DNA from: Flavobacterium sp. HBTb2-11-1
Lineage (GTDB): Bacteria > Bacteroidota > Bacteroidia > Flavobacteriales > Flavobacteriaceae
DNA: 64,000 nt
NCBI RefSeq assembly: GCF_009826975.1
Contig: NZ_WUMO01000011.1
Coordinates: 88,385-152,384, forward strand
Direction: 5' to 3'
Shown: positions 52,191 to 60,542 of the stretch, one piece after another
How the letters are laid out: every line of letters begins with the position of its first letter
Position numbering within the stretch: position 1 is the first letter of the stretch
Position numbers and translations under genes: made by a program
The notes under the pieces: model-generated
Seen by the model: only the letters and a program-made list of their open reading frames with translations
What the model was told of the DNA's origin: nothing
Database searches by the model: none

Positions 52191-53726
52191 ATGTTAGTAA
52201 AAGTTTACGGAAGTGCCGTTTTTGGAGTCGAGGCCACAACGATTACAGTTGAGGTACATATGGACAAAGGAATTGGTTATCATTTAGTTGGGCTTCCAGA
52301 TAATGCAATTAAAGAAAGCAGTTTTAGAATCGCTGCTGCTTTAAAAAATAACGGATTTAGTTTTCCGGGAAAGAAAATTACAGTTAATATGGCGCCTGCC
52401 GACCTTCGAAAAGAAGGTTCTTCATACGATTTGACATTAGCTATGGGAATTCTGGTTGGTTCAGATCAGATAAAAGCTCCAGAAATTGAATGCTATATTA
52501 TTATGGGCGAGCTTTCTCTCGATGGAAGTTTACAGCCTATTCGTGGAGCATTGCCCATAGCAATCAAAGCCAAAGAAGAAGGTTATAAAGGATTTTTTCT
52601 TCCTATTCAAAATGTAAAAGAAGCAGCTATTGTGGCGGGTCTGGATGTATACGGAGTTGAAAATTTAAAAGAAATTGTTGATTTTTTTGCTGGCAAAGGA
52701 ACACTAGAACCCACAGTTATTGATACAAGAGCAGAATTTTATAAAACACTAGATTTTCCAGAGCATGATTTTTCAGACGTGCGCGGACAAGAAAGCATTA
52801 AGCGTTGCATGGAAATCGCTGCAGCGGGCGGGCACAATATTATTTTAATTGGTCCGCCAGGAGCTGGTAAAACCATGCTGGCAAAACGAGTTCCGAGTAT
52901 TTTGCCGCCAATGACTTTGCGAGAAGCTTTGGAAACTACCAAAATTCATAGCGTTGCAGGAAAATTAAAAGAAGTCGGATTAATGAATCAAAGACCATTT
53001 AGGAGCCCGCATCATACTATTTCTAATGTGGCTTTGGTTGGTGGCGGAAGTTATCCTCAGCCAGGCGAAATCTCGATGGCGCATAACGGTGTTTTATTTT
53101 TAGATGAATTGCCAGAATTTAAACGTGATGTTTTAGAAGTAATGCGTCAGCCTTTAGAAGATCGAGAAGTAACTATTTCTCGTGCTAAGTTTACCATAAC
53201 CTATCCATCGTCTTTTATGCTGGTGGCAAGTATGAATCCAAGCCCAAGCGGATTTTTTAATGATCCTAGCATGCCGAATACTTCTTCGCCACACGAAATG
53301 CAGCGTTATATGAGTAAAATTTCAGGTCCGTTATTAGATAGAATCGATATTCATATAGAAGTTACTCCCGTTCCGTTTGAGAAATTATCAGATGAGCGAA
53401 AAGCAGAAAGCAGTGTCGAAATTCGTAAACGAGTTACAGCAGCGCGAGAAATCCAAACCAAACGATTTGAAACCGTTGAAAATGTTCATTACAACGCACA
53501 AATGAGCAGTAAGCTGATTCGTGAATTTTGTGTTTTGGACGAACCTTCAAAAGAATTGCTTAAAACAGCTATGGAAAGATTAAATCTTTCTGCCAGAGCT
53601 TATGATCGAATTTTGAAAGTTTCTAGAACCATAGCCGATTTAGATCATTCTGAAAATATTGTTTCATCGCACATTGCAGAAGCAATTCAATATAGAAGTT
53701 TGGATCGAGAAGGATGGCTGGGGTAA
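52191..53726 (+). CDS. YifB/ComM-like AAA+ Mg-chelatase-related ATPase
   Basis: This 511-aa protein has an N-terminal Lon-like ChlI domain (residues ~15-170; GLPDNAIKESSFRIAAAL), Walker A GPPGAGKTMLAKR (~221), Walker B GVLFLDELPEF, and sensor and C-terminal lid segments with LSARAYDRILKVSRTIADL. E. coli ComM, of this family, is a branch-migration helicase in natural transformation. It stands alone. It is convergent with the esterase gene across a 32-bp palindrome. Confidence 0.94.
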   Translation: MLVKVYGSAVFGVEATTITVEVHMDKGIGYHLVGLPDNAIKESSFRIAAALKNNGFSFPGKKITVNMAPADLRKEGSSYDLTLAMGILVGSDQIKAPEIECYIIMGELSLDGSLQPIRGALPIAIKAKEEGYKGFFLPIQNVKEAAIVAGLDVYGVENLKEIVDFFAGKGTLEPTVIDTRAEFYKTLDFPEHDFSDVRGQESIKRCMEIAAAGGHNIILIGPPGAGKTMLAKRVPSILPPMTLREALETTKIHSVAGKLKEVGLMNQRPFRSPHHTISNVALVGGGSYPQPGEISMAHNGVLFLDELPEFKRDVLEVMRQPLEDREVTISRAKFTITYPSSFMLVASMNPSPSGFFNDPSMPNTSSPHEMQRYMSKISGPLLDRIDIHIEVTPVPFEKLSDERKAESSVEIRKRVTAAREIQTKRFETVENVHYNAQMSSKLIREFCVLDEPSKELLKTAMERLNLSARAYDRILKVSRTIADLDHSENIVSSHIAEAIQYRSLDREGWLG

Positions 53727-53732
53727 ATTATC

Positions 53733-53764
53733 AATTATCAATTGTCAATTGACAATTGATAATT
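53733..53764. repeat. Perfect 32-bp palindrome between convergent genes
   Basis: AATTATCAATTGTCAA followed by its exact reverse complement has no loop. It is 6 bp after the yifB stop and 10 bp before the esterase stop. It could act as a transcription barrier or a dispersed repeat; it lacks a clear U-run. Confidence 0.85.
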
Positions 53765-53774
53765 GTAAAAAATA

Positions 53775-54644
53775 TTATTCTTTACTTTTCGGGTAAAAGA
53801 ATTTAAAAGAATTAAAAACAGCTGTATGCAGAATCGAACCGTGGTTTTCTTCTGGGAAATAATCAAAATACGTTTTTACGTTTTTGCTTTTAGATCCTTT
53901 TAGTTTTTCTGCCAGTAAATTGGCGTCAACTTCCATAACATGCGGAATTGCTGTTGGAGCTAGTCCTTCTTTGCCAACAGCAATATAGATTTCGATTTGC
54001 TGATTGAAATTTTCTTTTAGCATTTCAGAATCTAAATCTAGAAGAGAGCCATTGTTCCACCATAAACTCGGACTTACAATAACATATTTATTAAAAAGAG
54101 TCGGCTTTTTAAGCAGGATTTCGGTTCCTAATAATCCGCCAAGAGATTGGCCGATGATGGTTTTAGAATCATTTGTTTTGTATTTTTTCTCAATAAAAGG
54201 CTGTAATTCTTTTTCAATAAAAGCAATAAACTGATCAGAATGCCCTGTGGTTGGAAAACGAGTTTTGTCTTTTTCAATTGTAGTTGGAAAAGTAAAATCT
54301 CTTTTTCTATCAACAGTTGCAATTCCCACCACAATTGATTTTGGAACCTGATTGATCCATTCAAAACTATTAAACTGAACTAGCCCAGAAATATGAATAA
54401 AATCTTCATCGGCAGAACCGTCCAATAAGTAAATGACGGGATATTTTGTGTCTTCTGCTGGATTATAACCTTCAGGAAGATAAATGTTTAAAATTCTTTT
54501 TTCGTTTAGTTCTTTGGATTGAATTTCATCAATAACTCCCAATACAAAAGGCTTTGAAGTTTCTATGTTTTTGGCTTTATTCTTTTGGCTGAATGCGAAA
54601 GTAGAAGAAAAAAGTAAAAAGACCAGAGCAAAAAATTTGTTCAT
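53775..54644 (-). CDS. Secreted esterase (esterase D/IroE-like alpha/beta hydrolase)
   Basis: This 289-aa protein has a signal peptide (FFALVFLLFSSTFAFSQ). Residues ~45-280 form the alpha/beta hydrolase fold of the Fes/esterase-D family, with YPVIYLLDGSADED, the nucleophile elbow IGQSLGGLLG (Ser in GQSLGG, ~166), and a C-terminal PEENHGSILHT His. Members cleave siderophore esters or feruloyl esters; the substrate here is unknown. It acts in the periplasm or outside. Confidence 0.88.
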   Translation of the reverse strand: MNKFFALVFLLFSSTFAFSQKNKAKNIETSKPFVLGVIDEIQSKELNEKRILNIYLPEGYNPAEDTKYPVIYLLDGSADEDFIHISGLVQFNSFEWINQVPKSIVVGIATVDRKRDFTFPTTIEKDKTRFPTTGHSDQFIAFIEKELQPFIEKKYKTNDSKTIIGQSLGGLLGTEILLKKPTLFNKYVIVSPSLWWNNGSLLDLDSEMLKENFNQQIEIYIAVGKEGLAPTAIPHVMEVDANLLAEKLKGSKSKNVKTYFDYFPEENHGSILHTAVFNSFKFFYPKSKE

Positions 54645-54739
54645 CGATAGTAAAGTAAAAATGTTTTTATAAAACGAAAATACAACTTTAATATCAGTAA
54701 ATTCTTCTTTTGTTTTGGCCTTTTATATACAATTGAAAA

Positions 54740-55243
54740 TTATTTTGCTTTTTCAGCAAAAATAGCATCTAGACCTTCCATTGCAATGGTAAAACCTTCT
54801 TTGAATCCCATTTGAATAATCATTTCCAAGTCAGATAGTTTTTCATGTTTGATGACAACATCTACAAAAGTAGATCCGTCTTTTTCAGAGAAAGTCACAT
54901 TCCAGTCAGAGCGTGGAAATTCCTTGTTTAAATTGCCTTCGCTGTCGCTAAAAGCATCTAGATATTTAAAATTAGTTTTCGGACTAATTGAAGTAAAATC
55001 TGCAATGGCCCAATGTTCTTCGCCTTCTGGCCCGAGCATGGCATACAATCTACGTCCGCCTTCTTTAAAATCCATGCTTTTGGTTTTAGATTTCCACGGA
55101 GCAGGAGCCCACCACAAATCCAGAATTTGAGGCTCTGTCCACGCAGACCAAACTTGAGGCAGCGAAGCATTAAATTCGCGTTTTACATTGACAGTATTAT
55201 TTTCTTTATCAACAGTAAAATTCATTAAAAGATTTGATTTCAT
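54740..55243 (-). CDS. SRPBCC (AHSA1) domain protein, copy 1
   Basis: This 167-aa START/Bet v1-like fold has the family opening VNVKREFNASLPQVWSAW (residues ~18-35), PQILDLWWAPAPW and FKEGGRRLYAM. It is the last gene of the ArsR-SRPBCC-SRPBCC group and clearly a tandem paralogue of the next one upstream, sharing most of the N-terminal half. Such proteins bind hydrophobic ligands; a regulatory or detoxification role is only inferred. Confidence 0.88.
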   Translation of the reverse strand: MKSNLLMNFTVDKENNTVNVKREFNASLPQVWSAWTEPQILDLWWAPAPWKSKTKSMDFKEGGRRLYAMLGPEGEEHWAIADFTSISPKTNFKYLDAFSDSEGNLNKEFPRSDWNVTFSEKDGSTFVDVVIKHEKLSDLEMIIQMGFKEGFTIAMEGLDAIFAEKAK

Positions 55244-55289
55244 TTTTTTTAGATTTTAATTCGTTAATAATAATTCGGTTGAAATAATT

Positions 55290-55787
55290 TTATTTTTCTG
55301 CTAAGATTTTATCCAAACCTTCCATCGCTGATGTAAATCCTTGTTTGAATCCCATTTCGATTATTTTTTCAAGTTCTTCAAAACTGTCTCTTGTAATTAC
55401 AATATCAACAATGGTAGAATCTCCCTGCTTAGAGAATGAAACATCCCAAAAAGAACTTCCAAAAGCAGAATTTGGATTTCCGTCAGCATCGCAAAAAGTA
55501 GAAGTGTATTTAAAATTTGTTTTAGGAGAAATCGAAGTATAATCAAAAGTACTCCAGCCTTGAACACCTTCAGCACCAACCATTGCGTACAATCTTCGTC
55601 CGCCTTCTTTAAACTCCATGCTTTTGGTTTCAGATTTTAGCGGAGCTGGAGCCCACCACAAATCCAGAATTTCAGGTTCTGTCCATGCAGACCAAACATT
55701 TGATAACGGCGCGTTGAATTCCCGTTTTACATTCACTCTTTTATTTTCCTTGTCTACAGAAAAAATCATTAATAAATCAGTCTTCAT
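55290..55787 (-). CDS. SRPBCC (AHSA1) domain protein, copy 2
   Basis: This 165-aa paralogue of the downstream gene has NVKREFNAPLSNVWSAW, PEILDLWWAPAPL and FKEGGRRLYAM, differing more in the second half (VQGWSTFDYTSISP, then WDVSFSKQGDST). Its start overlaps the ArsR stop by 11 bp, so translation is coupled to the regulator. ArsR-SRPBCC pairs are a recurring module; the ligand is unknown. Confidence 0.88.
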   Translation of the reverse strand: MKTDLLMIFSVDKENKRVNVKREFNAPLSNVWSAWTEPEILDLWWAPAPLKSETKSMEFKEGGRRLYAMVGAEGVQGWSTFDYTSISPKTNFKYTSTFCDADGNPNSAFGSSFWDVSFSKQGDSTIVDIVITRDSFEELEKIIEMGFKQGFTSAMEGLDKILAEK

Positions 55788-56103
55788 TTTCTTTAGATTT
55801 TAAGTTTAGTAATACTTGATCCAATTGGCTAAAACGCTGTTCCCAAATTGCTTTAAATTGTTCCAGCCATTGATCAACTTCTTTCATTTTTTCAATTTTG
55901 AGCTGATAATAAATTTCTCTGCCCAATTTCTTTTCTTCCAATAAATCACATTCATTTAAGATTTTAATGTGTTTAGAGACGGCCTGTCTTGTAGTTTGAA
56001 ACTGCTCTGCAATTGCATTTGGTGTTAATGCAGTAGAGGAAATCAAAACTAATATTGCTCTTCTCGTCGGATCGGCAATAGCTTGAAAAATATCTCTTTT
56101 CAT
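55777..56103 (-). CDS. ArsR-family winged-helix regulator
   Basis: This 108-aa protein has an HTH with FQAIADPTRRAILVLIS, then ALTPNAIAEQFQTTRQAVSKHIKIL and DLLEEKKLGREIYYQL (the wing). There are few Cys and no metal-site pattern (no CVC), so it is probably not a metal sensor. It is coupled to two SRPBCC genes, which it presumably autoregulates. An AT-rich promoter region with GCAACTTTTTGGTTGC-like inverted repeats (56134-56163) lies upstream. Confidence 0.9.
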   Translation of the reverse strand: MKRDIFQAIADPTRRAILVLISSTALTPNAIAEQFQTTRQAVSKHIKILNECDLLEEKKLGREIYYQLKIEKMKEVDQWLEQFKAIWEQRFSQLDQVLLNLKSKENED

Positions 56104-56210
56104 TTTTCTAAATATAAATTAGCAACTAATCAGTTGCAAATATACGCAACTTTTTGGTTGCGCAATAAAAAAACGCGATTTTTTTTTTAAATGGGTAAGA
56201 ACCTAAACAA

Positions 56211-56239
56211 AAAAAGACGCATCAAAAATGCGTCTTTTT
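56211..56239 (-). terminator. Terminator of the 395-aa lipoprotein gene
   Basis: AAAAAGACGCA / TGCGTCTTTTT has loop TCAAAAA. It lies 23 bp downstream (leftward) of the gene at 56262. Confidence 0.92.
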
Positions 56240-56261
56240 CTTTATAAATCCTGTTATATAA

Positions 56262-57449
56262 TTATCGTCTAAATTTATTCTTTACAATGATGTCTTTTAA
56301 CTTGGCTTTCAAGTCTTCGCCAGTATCATAAACCATTTGTTCGTTGTTCGGAAACGCAACAGCGCGTTTGTCAAAATATGCTAGATAATTATCATCACAA
56401 GCACCTCTGTTTCCTTTGTATGTAGAATAAATATTTTCAAAAACGTATTCGCTGCTTATCGGGAAAGTCTGCACCAGCTGATTACTTTTTAAATCTATAT
56501 AATCGACTTTTGCTGTTACGAGGCAAGACTTAAACTGTCTAAATTCGTAAACCGTGGCACGAAGCGTTTTATAATTATCTACTTTAATTTCTTTACCTAA
56601 ACTATCTTTTACGGGTCTTCCGCGGCTGTCCAAAAGTGTTTTTACGCCGTCTTTAACTTGTCTTTCCTTCACAAATTCTTTCTCTTTAATTTGTTCTGGC
56701 GAAATTGCAATTTGTCTGAAACTCAAAATTAAACTATAATCATAATTCACATTTTTTTGTCTAGTGCTATGATAAACCGTCCATTTATCGTTTAATCCGT
56801 AAGTTTTAAAATCCAATAAATCGTCCTGAAGCATTTTTGGAATGACCATTTCGGTTTCGTTTTTAGCGTAAACATCCACAAAATCAGTTCCTTTAAACTG
56901 CGCATCATCCATCAGCTTTTTGGTGTTTTTGTAATTTGGATTAATGCTTTCCAGGTACGCAAAATCGTCGTATGCTTTTCTGAAATCTAATTTGTTATTC
57001 GATTTTAAAAGCGTAGAAGCGTTTTCATATAAATATTTCGAAAGTGCATTTTTACTGTTTACAATCTCATTCGAGTAATTATCAAACGGAAAATAAGCAT
57101 TTTTTCCCTGCTTCAATAAAGGCAGAGGCAATAATGGACGAATTTTTTCCTGACGATTATTTAGCTGTAAATAAGTATTATAAATGCGTTCTGTATTGGC
57201 AGGATTGTTTTCTTTGTTCAGCATTTCCAAATTTCGAAGATCACGATCTTTGGCTTTTGCAAAAGCTTCTTCCAATAAATAAACATAATCTTGTTTTCCT
57301 TTAGAATCTTTTTTGGTGCGAAGCGCTTCAACAGCGCGGTCAATTGCGCCATCATAATTTCCATCGCTAAGCATTAATTGTGTTGTTTTTACTCCGCAAG
57401 ATGAGAAAGCTAAAAACAATATAGAAAATAGAAAAGTAATTTTTTGCAT
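56262..57449 (-). CDS. Lipoprotein of unknown function (395 aa)
   Basis: The signal SILFLAFSSCGVKTTQL has a lipobox Cys at residue 18. The following part looks like a helical repeat region (GNYDGAIDRAVEALRTKK, then YVYLLEEAFAKAKDRDLRNL), TPR-like at residues ~28-130, then a more beta-rich C-terminal half with ETEMVIPKMLQDDL. No family can be named. It is probably in the outer or inner membrane facing the periplasm. It is monocistronic with its own terminator. Confidence 0.7.
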   Translation of the reverse strand: MQKITFLFSILFLAFSSCGVKTTQLMLSDGNYDGAIDRAVEALRTKKDSKGKQDYVYLLEEAFAKAKDRDLRNLEMLNKENNPANTERIYNTYLQLNNRQEKIRPLLPLPLLKQGKNAYFPFDNYSNEIVNSKNALSKYLYENASTLLKSNNKLDFRKAYDDFAYLESINPNYKNTKKLMDDAQFKGTDFVDVYAKNETEMVIPKMLQDDLLDFKTYGLNDKWTVYHSTRQKNVNYDYSLILSFRQIAISPEQIKEKEFVKERQVKDGVKTLLDSRGRPVKDSLGKEIKVDNYKTLRATVYEFRQFKSCLVTAKVDYIDLKSNQLVQTFPISSEYVFENIYSTYKGNRGACDDNYLAYFDKRAVAFPNNEQMVYDTGEDLKAKLKDIIVKNKFRR

Positions 57450-57556
57450 AGTGTGTTTTTTGAAGGTGTAAATATATCTTTTTTAACTTTCAACAACTAT
57501 GCCTTTTTCTAATTTATTTGAGGAGCAGGATGGAGATTTTGATGTGTAAGAAAAAA

Positions 57557-58267
57557 TTAATTTTCCCAAGTTTCAATTACATTATCACTCCATAATTTCA
57601 GAGCAAAATCTTTAAAGATTTTTGGGCCTTTTTTAAAGTTTTCATCCAGTTTATATTCACCGCCTTCAAATTGTTTTTTGCCGTTGTCATCAATGCCAAC
57701 TGCGACTTTATTTTCGCCACGCATGGCATATTTTGTATTCCCTTCATACATAATAATCTTCATGTCAGAAGGGCTTACATCGCCATGGCAAACGGTTTTA
57801 TACATGAGCCAAGTTTCGGCAATTCCATTTTTGTCTAAATCTGTAACTTGAAAAGTGTTTTTGACAAATGAAGCAACAATGTCAACTGGACAATCTGAAA
57901 TGTAATCGTAAACTTTCCAAGTTTGCTTCACTTCATTGCCTGAAACTATAAAATGATACCCAAATAATTCAGCATCTGAGCCTTCTGTTTCGTGCGTAAA
58001 TTTTTTGTTGATGTGATAACCAGTTTCTGTAGTAATTACAATATTATCGCCCAATTTATCTTTCCATCTAACAGCATTTTTTACAAAACCTTCGTATTTA
58101 ATTGAAGCAGGAAATTGAGTTGAATCGATTTTTTCAACCGTTAAGACAAAAGGTTCTTCAGTTGAAGGTTTTCCATTTGAAACGGCAGTTTTTACGTCAT
58201 CTTTTTTCTCTGGTTTGCAATTTGAAAACAGAACAATAAACAGTAATAAGATCGTGATTTTTTTCAT
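57557..58267 (-). CDS. Lipoprotein of unknown function (236 aa)
   Basis: The signal peptide MKKITILLLFIVLFSNC places the lipobox Cys at residue 17. A charged linker follows (~18-45), then a beta-rich domain with several Trp and a TWLMYKTVCHGDVSPSDMK segment. It has an FG-GAP/EF-hand-like DLDKNGIAETW motif, as found in M949/RR-surface-type proteins of this phylum. Function unknown. It is followed upstream by a DinB-like gene 19 bp away. Confidence 0.7.
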   Translation of the reverse strand: MKKITILLLFIVLFSNCKPEKKDDVKTAVSNGKPSTEEPFVLTVEKIDSTQFPASIKYEGFVKNAVRWKDKLGDNIVITTETGYHINKKFTHETEGSDAELFGYHFIVSGNEVKQTWKVYDYISDCPVDIVASFVKNTFQVTDLDKNGIAETWLMYKTVCHGDVSPSDMKIIMYEGNTKYAMRGENKVAVGIDDNGKKQFEGGEYKLDENFKKGPKIFKDFALKLWSDNVIETWEN

Positions 58268-58286
58268 AAAGGGCTTATGTGCAATT

Positions 58287-58754
58287 TTAATGTGTGAGTT
58301 GTTTTTTGATTAATACAATTTGTCCTAAATGATAATAACTATGTTCAATCATAGCTTCGATGTTTCTTTTGTAAGTTCCGTATTTAACATCTACCAAACC
58401 TTCATCGAGTTTTTCATCAGACATTTGTTCTACTAGCAAAGCAAATTCTTCTGCATCATTCCAAAATTTAGTTAGAAAATTGTTCCATTGTTCTTGCGAA
58501 CAAATAGGAGGAAAGTCAAAACTAAATTGATCTTTTATGTCCAATGTTCCGCCTTTAAAAACCTGATTGATTCCATTAATGTAATAATGAACATGCTGAG
58601 CCAGAGCTGCAATCGTATTTAAATCCTGAATCGGACTAACTGCAATTTTCCAATCCAGATTTTCAAGCTGATCTTTAAAATTGGTGTTTGCAATCCAAGT
58701 TCCGTTTAAAACAACTTCTCTAAAACGATTGGCAATTTCTTCTGTACTTTTCAT
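58287..58754 (-). CDS. DinB-superfamily protein
   Basis: This ~155-aa four-helix-bundle protein has a metal-type His pattern (AALAQHVHYYINGI around residue 50 and MIEHSYYHLGQIVLIKKQ near the C-terminus), typical of the DinB/YfiT-like superfamily. Members are often thiol transferases or of unknown role. I chose the ATG at 58754; an in-frame TTG lies two codons upstream. A second DinB-like gene is at 60054-60521. Confidence 0.78.
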   Translation of the reverse strand: MKSTEEIANRFREVVLNGTWIANTNFKDQLENLDWKIAVSPIQDLNTIAALAQHVHYYINGINQVFKGGTLDIKDQFSFDFPPICSQEQWNNFLTKFWNDAEEFALLVEQMSDEKLDEGLVDVKYGTYKRNIEAMIEHSYYHLGQIVLIKKQLTH

Positions 58755-58785
58755 ATTCAAGAATTTAGGAGTTACTATTAAGAGT

Positions 58786-59343
58786 TTATTCCTGCTGAAT
58801 CCACTCGTATTTTCCGTTTTTCAGATAAATAATACCGCCTCCGCAGCTTTCTTCGGCGTGAATAAAGATTCCGTCATTTGGCAGTTTTATTTTGTCTTCT
58901 TCTGCAACTTGTTCTTCGCCAATAATATCGCCATTTTCATTTACATTGTTAAAGAAAACCTCATTTTTAGGCGCTTTTTCAAATATTCCTGCCCAATCAA
59001 TTTCGTCAAAACCTTGTCCTAAAATATCATTTCCAAAACCTAAATAATCAGTTCTTTTTCCGTTTCCGTAAGTGATTTTGAAACCGCTTTTTTGGTTGTT
59101 TGTGCTTCTAAAGATTTCTACAGTTTCGTCTAGATTATCTCCGTCAAGATCGCATAAAATTTTATTGGTTTTATGTTTTGTGGAAAGTACAATTGTATCT
59201 GTTTTTTGTGTTTCTGGCTCTTTCTTTTCATTTACTTCCAATGAATCTTTTGAAGCAATTTTAGGAGTTTCTAATTCTGTTTTTGTTTCTTTTTTACAAG
59301 AAATGGCAAGTACAGATAAAAGGAGTAGAGTTCTAATTTTCAT
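58786..59343 (-). CDS. Lipoprotein of unknown function (185 aa)
   Basis: The signal peptide MKIRTLLLLSVLAISCKK places the lipobox Cys at residue 16. A Lys/Glu-rich linker runs from ~17 to 60. The C-terminal domain contains NKILCDLDGDNLDETVEIFR, an FG-GAP/calcium-loop-like motif, and HAEESCGGGIIYLKNG near the end. It is similar in style to the 236-aa lipoprotein. Unknown role. Confidence 0.7.
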   Translation of the reverse strand: MKIRTLLLLSVLAISCKKETKTELETPKIASKDSLEVNEKKEPETQKTDTIVLSTKHKTNKILCDLDGDNLDETVEIFRSTNNQKSGFKITYGNGKRTDYLGFGNDILGQGFDEIDWAGIFEKAPKNEVFFNNVNENGDIIGEEQVAEEDKIKLPNDGIFIHAEESCGGGIIYLKNGKYEWIQQE

Positions 59344-59444
59344 ATTAGGCTTAGATAAAATTTAAAATGCTAATATAAAAAATTACGTACGAAAATATAT
59401 AGCTTTATGAATTGTTGAATATTATCCTTTTAAATTATTTTATG

Positions 59445-59571
59445 AATTGCCTCCAGCTTTAGCTGGAGGTGTTGTGTGTTGAAAAGAAAAGGGCTTTAGC
59501 CAAATCAATAAATTTTGGCTAAAGCCCTTTTGAGACTTTTATGACTTTCCAGCTAAAGCTGGAGGCAATTG
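59445..59571. repeat. Nested palindromic repeat, CCTCCAGC type (copy 2)
   Basis: AATTGCCTCCAGCTTTAGCT at the left, AAAGGGCTTTAGCCAAA / TTTGGCTAAAGCCCTTTT in the centre and CCAGCTAAAGCTGGAGGCAA at the right give the same architecture and length as 20259-20384. It fills the gap between two - strand genes. Confidence 0.88.
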
Positions 59572-59580
59572 AAAATATAT

Positions 59581-59946
59581 TTATTTAGATTTTCTGATCT
59601 TAACTTGATACACAATCTCCCAAAAAATAATTGAGAAAATAGCATTAGCAAAAATGGCAGTTTTAACCTGATAAGGATCATAATTGACAAACAAATGTAA
59701 ATTGGTAAACTGTAAAGCCAGAAACATTGCTAAAGCAGCAATTCCGACCGCGCAATGTACATTAAGCAAAGGTTTCCATTTTAAGGCAGTAAAGGCGTAA
59801 ATAAGATTCAAAATGCCAAAACCAGCTCCTAAAGTTACAAATGCATCTCCTTTAAACTTTTCGTTTAATTCAAGCAAGAGCTGTGTAGAAGTAAGGTATA
59901 AAAAGAAAAGAATTGAATAAATGAGGATTCGTACTTGCGGTTTCAT
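59581..59946 (-). CDS. Small membrane protein, four helices
   Basis: This ~121-aa integral membrane protein has helices at about LIYSILFFLYLTSTQLLL, LGAGFGILNLIYAFTAL, CAVGIAALAMFLALQF and TAIFANAIFSIIFWEIVYQV. No family is recognised. I chose the ATG at 59946 (MKPQVRIL), since an upstream ATG would add a Lys/His-rich segment that looks non-coding. Confidence 0.6.
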   Translation of the reverse strand: MKPQVRILIYSILFFLYLTSTQLLLELNEKFKGDAFVTLGAGFGILNLIYAFTALKWKPLLNVHCAVGIAALAMFLALQFTNLHLFVNYDPYQVKTAIFANAIFSIIFWEIVYQVKIRKSK

Positions 59947-60053
59947 TTTGATATTTTTAGGATGATTTTTTTTATACGCGAAGATACTACTAAATGATGA
60001 ATGCCAGATGAAGTCTATGAACTTCATAGATTAAGATTAACAAACTTTTTTGA

Positions 60054-60521
60054 TTATTTAGTATCAAGTTCAATTTTGAATTTTTCAATTTGTCTTCTAT
60101 GACGTAAGATATGTACAATTGCATGTTCCATCATTTGTTCAATATCATAAACTTGTCCCCAAGAAGTCGTTATTTTCTTCTCGTTGTTGCATTCTTCCAA
60201 TTGATTATCGCTAAAATTTTTAAGAACATTTTCAGTGAAAATGAAAAATGCAGTTAGGTCATTTTGATATTCTGAAACAGTCTTTCTATATACAAGATCT
60301 GGAATACTATTTTGCTCTCCCAACAATTTTTGAATGTACATGGCATACGCATATCCAGAACGAACTACATGCGCAAGTATCGATTGGACTGATACATCAC
60401 TGATTGTTGCCGTAATTGCTGTGTCATTAAAAGATGAGATTGTTTTACTTAAATCTAAAATCGCTTTTTCGTATTCATCAAGTAAAGCGCCAATGGCGCC
60501 TTGTCTGTATGTTTTGGTCAT
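60054..60521 (-). CDS. DinB-family protein
   Basis: This 155-aa four-helix bundle has LAHVVRSGYAYAMYIQKLLG (His at ~71), and a C-terminal MMEHAIVHILRHRRQIEKF with the His pair expected for the superfamily's metal site. It is a distant relative of the gene at 58287. Function unknown; possible thiol- or stress-related enzyme. Confidence 0.8.
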   Translation of the reverse strand: MTKTYRQGAIGALLDEYEKAILDLSKTISSFNDTAITATISDVSVQSILAHVVRSGYAYAMYIQKLLGEQNSIPDLVYRKTVSEYQNDLTAFFIFTENVLKNFSDNQLEECNNEKKITTSWGQVYDIEQMMEHAIVHILRHRRQIEKFKIELDTK

Positions 60522-60542
60522 GTTTTGCAGCGTTATCCAAGT

